From assembly GCA_002424605.1 (NCBI GenBank), contig DIKQ01000005.1, positions 248,001 through 312,000 of the forward strand: a stretch of DNA of 64,000 nt. Reading direction: 5' to 3'. The translations under genes and the position numbers were made by a program. The notes below the pieces were generated by a model. That model did no database searches, had not been told where the DNA came from, and saw only the letters and a list, made by a program, of their open reading frames with translations. The DNA is from Cloacimonetes bacterium UBA5614 (lineage in GTDB: Bacteria > Cloacimonadota > Cloacimonadia > Cloacimonadales > Cloacimonadaceae). The stretch's first letter is position 1, and each line of letters opens with the position of its first letter. Of this stretch, positions 59,971-64,000 are shown piece after piece.

Positions 59971-60279
59971 ACATTCCTCCTTGTTGGAATACAGAAAATC
60001 ATATTATTATCTTATCTGTGAAATGTTTTTCCTGTCAAGAGATTATTGCGGGTAAGCCGAAACTTTTCCTGTCCCTTGCCTGCTGAGATGTCCCGAAGAT
60101 GCCGCGGAGATGACCGAACTTTCTTCGGGAGGTTTCGGGACATCTCCGCGACATATCATAGAGGAAGGTATGGGATAAGCAGGCGGGAAGGCTTGGTCAC
60201 AAAGAAAAATCCTTGCCAGAAAAGCGAGTGCTAAAAACATGGCATAAATAGAATTAAAATCATGACATAGAGGACTAAA
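59971..60279. other. 309-bp divergent intergenic region
   Basis: Upstream region of both the SBP gene and efp, with the REP-like hairpin at 60085-60153 in the middle. No gene; promoters for both directions must lie here but none was convincing. Confidence 0.55.
60085..60153. repeat. REP-like hairpin, ATGTCCCGAAG family, copy 2
   Basis: GATGTCCCGAA (60087-60097) with TTCGGGACATC (60134-60144), and an alternative pairing CGCGGAGATG (60103-60112) with CATCTCCGCG (60141-60150). The first 32 bp match 18020-18051 exactly. Confidence 0.85.
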
Positions 60280-60840
60280 ATGGCTACAGTAGCTGATATC
60301 AGAAACGGATTGATAATCGAGTTCAAAGACGGACTTTTCGCAGTAGTGGAATTTTTGCACGTCAAGCCGGGAAAAGGCGCAGCCTTTACCCGCACCAAGC
60401 TTAAGAACATGAAGACCGGCAAGGTCATAGAAAACACATTCAGGGACAGCGACAACCTCACCGAAGTCAGGGTCGAGAAAACCAAGAAGGAATTTCTGTA
60501 CCGCGACGGAGAATTCTTTGTGCTGATGGACAGCGAGACCTATGAACAGATAACAGTCGGCAAAGAAGTAATCGGTGATTACGAAAAGCTGATTATGGAA
60601 AACATGGAAATCTGGGTGCTGACCACAGCAGCCGGCGAAATCCTGACCATCGAGCTTCCCACCACTGTGATTCAGACCATCGCTGAATGCGAGCCCAATG
60701 TCAAAGGCAACACCGCCTCCGGCAGCGGAAAAGTCGCCCATACCGAAACAGGCCTGCGCCTGATGGTTCCCTTCTTTGTGGAAGCCGGGGAAAAAATAAA
60801 GATTGACACCAGAAGCGGTGAATACATAGAAAGAGCCTAA
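60280..60840 (+). CDS. efp: translation elongation factor P
   Basis: A 186-aa EF-P with three beta-barrel domains: the N-terminal loop HVKPGKGAAFTRTKLKN carries Lys32, the residue that in other bacteria is modified; then TYEQITVGKEVIGD in domain 2 and a C-terminal GLRLMVPFFVEAGEKIKIDTRSGEYIER. EF-P rescues ribosomes stalled at polyproline. No EpmA/EpmB/EarP modification gene is present in the window. Weak RBS (GAGGAC). Followed at 66 bp by a small Cys protein. Confidence 0.95.
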   Translation: MATVADIRNGLIIEFKDGLFAVVEFLHVKPGKGAAFTRTKLKNMKTGKVIENTFRDSDNLTEVRVEKTKKEFLYRDGEFFVLMDSETYEQITVGKEVIGDYEKLIMENMEIWVLTTAAGEILTIELPTTVIQTIAECEPNVKGNTASGSGKVAHTETGLRLMVPFFVEAGEKIKIDTRSGEYIERA

Positions 60841-60905
60841 GTGTCCGGACTTGCCAAAAGTCCTGCCCGAAGTATATTATAAAGATAAGATAAAGCGAGG
60901 AAACA

Positions 60906-61109
60906 ATGGGAAAAGTAAAAAGCTTTACCGCTAAACTTGCACACGAGACATCGCACGAAGGCAAAGTAATGTGCCCTGTCTGCAATACCGAAATCAAGCG
61001 CGTGAAACTGGTCACCCAGAAAAAGGGTCAGGCCGGCTGGTCACCCCGCTATGATTTTGCCAAAATCTGCAAGTGCAACGAAGCTGACCTGATGAGCGGA
61101 AAGTTCTAA
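60906..61109 (+). CDS. 67-aa cysteine protein, possible zinc ribbon
   Basis: Not a family I can name. 67 aa, MGKVKSFTAKLAHETSHEGK then CPVC at residues 23-26 and C-K-C at 55-57, giving two Cys pairs ~30 residues apart as in small zinc ribbons; basic overall (KRVKLVTQKKGQAG). An RBS (GCGAGGAAAC) precedes the ATG. Its place behind efp and its basic zinc-ribbon look are compatible with a ribosome- or RNA-associated protein, which is inference only. Confidence 0.72.
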   Translation: MGKVKSFTAKLAHETSHEGKVMCPVCNTEIKRVKLVTQKKGQAGWSPRYDFAKICKCNEADLMSGKF

Positions 61110-61138
61110 ATAGAGATAAAACGTTCTAAATGGTCTGT

Positions 61139-61199
61139 AATGGGACTCTAATTTTTCAGATGGCAATGAGCTCACTCTGAATAGTTCGAGTCCCGCATT
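61139..61199. other. long imperfect hairpin upstream of the M6-type gene
   Basis: GGGACTC (61142-61148) pairs with GAGTCCC (61188-61194); inside, TTCAGA (61155-61160) pairs with TCTGAA (61176-61181). AATG and GCATT extend the outer stem with one bulge. It lies in the 158-bp gap before 61268, with no T-run, so it could be a 5'-UTR structure or a dispersed repeat. Confidence 0.6.
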
Positions 61200-61267
61200 T
61201 ATCTGGAGAGAAGATAAACCCGGCAAATTAGTTAAACAATTTATAAATTTCTGAACAGGGAAGAAGT

Positions 61268-64000
61268 ATGCATTCACCCACAAAGTTTCAGGTTTGCCTG
61301 ATATTGCTGTCAGTAATGGTTTTAACGAGTGCCGTAGCGGTTTTGAACGCCATGGTCCCGCCACATCCTATGTATGTAAATCCGCCTGAAATCAAGGCTG
61401 CGCACCCTTCTGAAATCTTTGGTCCCAGAGGTGACAGCAAATCCCGTCCGCTGCCTGAAAACATCCTGGTCCTGAGAATGCAGTTCTCTGACGTCACCTT
61501 CCAGTCACAGGCAGTTTATCCGGACTACCTGGCGCATGACAGGGCTTTTTTCGAGCGCTGGATGCTGCATATGACAGACTTCTTTGCCAATGCCTCGCAA
61601 AACGAGTATATAGCAGATTTTGACGTAATCGACCAGGTCTTTACCCTGCCCAATACCATGGCATATTACGGCGCTGATACCAGTGTAAAGTATGATGCCA
61701 GGGTTCCGCATATGGTGCAGGAACTGATTCAGATGGCAGACCCCTACATTGATTACAACGATTATGATGCCATAATAGTTTTTCACGCCGGTCCCGGACA
61801 GGAATCGGATATAGACCGCATCCGCACCGAACAAATCTGGTCCACATTTTTATCGAGAAGAAACTTCCAGGCTGCCTTTGACCCTGACAATGACAACTAC
61901 CCCGGCATAGAAACCGCCGACAGCAAATACATCAGAGAAATCGTGCTGATTGCCGAAAGCGAATTCCAGGACTACTTCCCCGTTCCGCCTGATGAGAATG
62001 CGGCAGTATACCTTTTCAGCATCTACGGTCCGCTCTGCCATCAGTTCGGTCACCAGATAGGCCTGCCTACCTTGTTTGACAACTATTCCGCCAACGGCCA
62101 GTCACAAGGCATCGGCAACTGGGGACTGATGGGAACCGGTCTGTGGAACGGCAGCGGGTTTGTCCCGGCACAGTTAAGCGCCTGGAGCAGGATGTATCTG
62201 GGCTGGCAAGACGCCCAAACCGTTTACGGCGACGCCACAGACCTGCAGGTGGACTATTTCCTCAATCCGGACCCGGCTTATCCCAAACTCTACAAAATCC
62301 CCATTTCGGAAAAAGAATATTTCCTGGTGGAAAACAGGCAACAGAATCCGGACGGAAGTCTGGACCCCTATTCCAATCAGCCCAGCTTTACTTTCAACCT
62401 GCTTGACCCGGGTGACCAGGATTATTATGACCCTCCCTTTGAACTGCTGCCCTACTTCAATTTTATGGAAAACCGCTACAAGGGCTGCGAGTGGGATTTC
62501 TTCCTGCCGGGACTGGGCGGGCCTCTGCGTCCGGGTGAAAGTACCGTGACCGATGGTTCGGGACTGCTCATCTGGCATATTGACGAGAATATCATCGAAT
62601 CCAACTTTGACCCGGATTTTGAATATAATTACGTAAATTACGACGCATCCCACAAAGGCGTGGACGTGGAAGAAGCAGACGGCATCCAGCATCTGGACAC
62701 CGCTGTCTTTGACTATTACAAATATGGCGGACCCTTTGACACTTTCAGGGCAAGCACCAATCCCGCCGGAAACAATACCTACTTCGGCAATTCCACTTTC
62801 AATGGTATATTGCACCTGCCGACGGCTGAGAGCTATTACGGCGGTATCCCGCTGGAGATTTACGATATCAGCGAATCCGGCAATGTGATGACCTTTTCGG
62901 TGCGCTTTTCCTGGAAACTGGATACGGGCTATGTGGGTCCCGTTAATCTGGATGCCTGCTCCATCGACTTTGATAATGACGGCGACAATGAAATCTTTTA
63001 TCCCATGCCGGATGGCTCGCTGTTTTTGTGGAAAGATGAGGAGCTGGCAGAGAACTTTCCGATTAACACCGGTGGAGAAATCAAGAGTTACCTGTGGGAC
63101 GGGCAGGCATTTTACATAGCCACAGACATGACCGGCAACCCTGTCCAGCCGGTAATCCGGCTCAGGAAATTGCAGAACGGACAGCTTAGCACATTGCTCA
63201 CGGCAGCGGACGGTAAGAAATGGGCAGGCCCGGTGATGGCATATGACGAGACGGTCGTAGTGCCGGTGCATAACGAGCTGAACTATGTTTTCGGCAGTTG
63301 GGAAATCCGTCTGTATGACAAAGCCGGTTTCCCCAATCTCAGCGAGTCCTGGAGCGGTGCCACGGATTCACTTACAGCCAACCCAGCCGTGTTCAGGCAA
63401 AAAATCTACGCCGTTACCAAAGCGCTTGCAGACGGCAGTTACAGATTGAATGTGATGACTCCGGGCGTTACGGATTTTGTGTCACACCCTCTTTCCATCC
63501 CGCCTGATTCCAGCTTGGTTGCGTTGTCGATTGCGCCTTTTTCACCTGAATCAGAAGGCGAGATACTAATCCAGACACCCTACTCGATTTATCTGACAGA
63601 CCTGAACGGACAACTGAAAACCGGATACCCCGTAACATTGCCTTTCTTATCAAAAAGCCAGGTTACTATCACCGATACCGACAAAAACGGTACGCTGGAC
63701 TATATCGTTAGCGGAGAAAACAGCTTTGCGGTCTATGACTATGCCGGCAAAAACATGCTGACCAACTTCAGCGGTTTTGCCCAAACCGATACACTGGGCA
63801 TTACCTCAGGCATGCTGGCAGGCGATTTTGACGGGGATGGCAATACAGAATACATCGGCGCTTTCTCACGCAACCGGTTGGCTGTCTTTGAAGAAAACCT
63901 GCGCCTGAAAAGCGGATACCCCGTCTCTTTCTCAGACCGCAGCAGGAATCTGCCTTTTATGCATAAGTCATCAGATAACCTTACCTATGCCTGGCTTCCC
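61268..64000 (+). CDS. M6-family metallopeptidase homologue with FG-GAP repeats, partial, catalytic Glu replaced
   Basis: Open from ATG 61268 (RBS GGGAAGAAG) to the window edge, 911 codons with no stop. Signal peptide ~1-30. Residues ~60-480 follow the immune-inhibitor-A/M6 plan: LRMQFSDVTFQ, VIDQVFTLPN, then CHQFGHQIGLPTLFDNY at residues 257-273, GIGNWGLMGTGLWNG, SAWSRMYLGW and LLIWHIDENI. The zinc motif is HQFGH (258-262) where active members have HExxH, so Gln replaces the catalytic Glu. From ~560 on there are FG-GAP/VCBS-like blocks: DFDNDGDNEIFY, DTDKNGTLDYIV, DFDGDGNTEYIG. Probably secreted and, if the substitution is real, non-proteolytic. The C terminus, where a sorting tail would be, is outside the window. 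Confidence 0.88.
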   Translation, partial: MHSPTKFQVCLILLSVMVLTSAVAVLNAMVPPHPMYVNPPEIKAAHPSEIFGPRGDSKSRPLPENILVLRMQFSDVTFQSQAVYPDYLAHDRAFFERWMLHMTDFFANASQNEYIADFDVIDQVFTLPNTMAYYGADTSVKYDARVPHMVQELIQMADPYIDYNDYDAIIVFHAGPGQESDIDRIRTEQIWSTFLSRRNFQAAFDPDNDNYPGIETADSKYIREIVLIAESEFQDYFPVPPDENAAVYLFSIYGPLCHQFGHQIGLPTLFDNYSANGQSQGIGNWGLMGTGLWNGSGFVPAQLSAWSRMYLGWQDAQTVYGDATDLQVDYFLNPDPAYPKLYKIPISEKEYFLVENRQQNPDGSLDPYSNQPSFTFNLLDPGDQDYYDPPFELLPYFNFMENRYKGCEWDFFLPGLGGPLRPGESTVTDGSGLLIWHIDENIIESNFDPDFEYNYVNYDASHKGVDVEEADGIQHLDTAVFDYYKYGGPFDTFRASTNPAGNNTYFGNSTFNGILHLPTAESYYGGIPLEIYDISESGNVMTFSVRFSWKLDTGYVGPVNLDACSIDFDNDGDNEIFYPMPDGSLFLWKDEELAENFPINTGGEIKSYLWDGQAFYIATDMTGNPVQPVIRLRKLQNGQLSTLLTAADGKKWAGPVMAYDETVVVPVHNELNYVFGSWEIRLYDKAGFPNLSESWSGATDSLTANPAVFRQKIYAVTKALADGSYRLNVMTPGVTDFVSHPLSIPPDSSLVALSIAPFSPESEGEILIQTPYSIYLTDLNGQLKTGYPVTLPFLSKSQVTITDTDKNGTLDYIVSGENSFAVYDYAGKNMLTNFSGFAQTDTLGITSGMLAGDFDGDGNTEYIGAFSRNRLAVFEENLRLKSGYPVSFSDRSRNLPFMHKSSDNLTYAWLP

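Noticed and set aside
61131..61205. tRNA suggested by GTTCGAGTCCC
   Set aside because: The T-loop-like string has no pairing T stem, no D arm or anticodon arm, and the GAGTCCC pairs with GGGACTC 40 nt upstream instead.
62174..63271. 365-aa minus-strand ORF
   Set aside because: Lies wholly inside the M6-type gene, whose frame is continuous with clear family motifs.

Overview
The window reads as a chromosome segment of an uncultured diderm bacterium, most likely of the FCB / Cloacimonadota type. This is an inference from content: LpxH-like, MsbA-like and FadL-like proteins indicate an outer membrane; secreted proteins end in 'YPNPF' FlgD-like/Por-type tails; and several small families look lineage-specific. 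No rRNA, tRNA or CRISPR array was recognised.

Layout. 1-12554 is a minus-strand surface-polysaccharide cluster: sugar nucleotidyltransferases, RfbA/RfbC, a DegT aminotransferase, glycosyltransferases, FemAB-like and hexapeptide acyltransferases, a Wzx-like flippase and a sugar epimerase. 12604-17839 is an accessory stretch: a beta-helix lipoprotein, an adenine-rich segment resembling a diversity-generating retroelement (DGR) template, a REP-associated tyrosine transposase (RAYT) between REP-like hairpins, a SUMF1-fold lipoprotein whose 3' end resembles the matching variable region, and a 148-aa orphan protein. 18173-23954 is one minus-strand operon (ribH, nusB, GT2, radical SAM, PQQ-like membrane protein, DUF4159, LpxH-like phosphoesterase). 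24198-29928 holds a SpoVG-like protein with a repetitive arginine-rich tail, a PLP aminotransferase, a FadL-type porin, RmuC and DUF3795. 30205-35006 is a three-gene phosphorelay. 35321-44533 carries a GNAT-YoaP protein, a pirin, a heterodimeric ABC exporter diverging from a small regulator, and TldD/TldE. 44689-50000 is again accessory: a secreted endonuclease, a second 148-aa protein, and an AT-rich secreted-protein gene bracketed by 89-bp direct repeats. 50070-56843 is the macromolecular-synthesis block rpsU-cvpA-mutS2-dnaG-rpoD. 56889-59970 is a polar amino-acid ABC importer. 60280-64000 has efp, a small Cys protein and a truncated-by-window M6-type peptidase homologue.

The most unusual signals are outside ordinary genes. 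(i) An Asn-codon-rich segment at 14732-14849 differs from the SUMF1 gene's 3' end, over the best 39 nt, at 13 of 18 template adenines but only 2 of 21 other bases, with no reverse transcriptase in the window. (ii) Two ~100-nt multi-branched hairpin elements (47253-47346, 58339-58441) keep their fold while the inner stems change sequence. (iii) Several intergenic hairpins are built from iterated locus-specific motifs. (iv) Both 148-aa orphan genes have a long hairpin upstream. Starts were moved from the longest-ORF position wherever a Shine-Dalgarno or upstream stop decided the matter; each case is stated.
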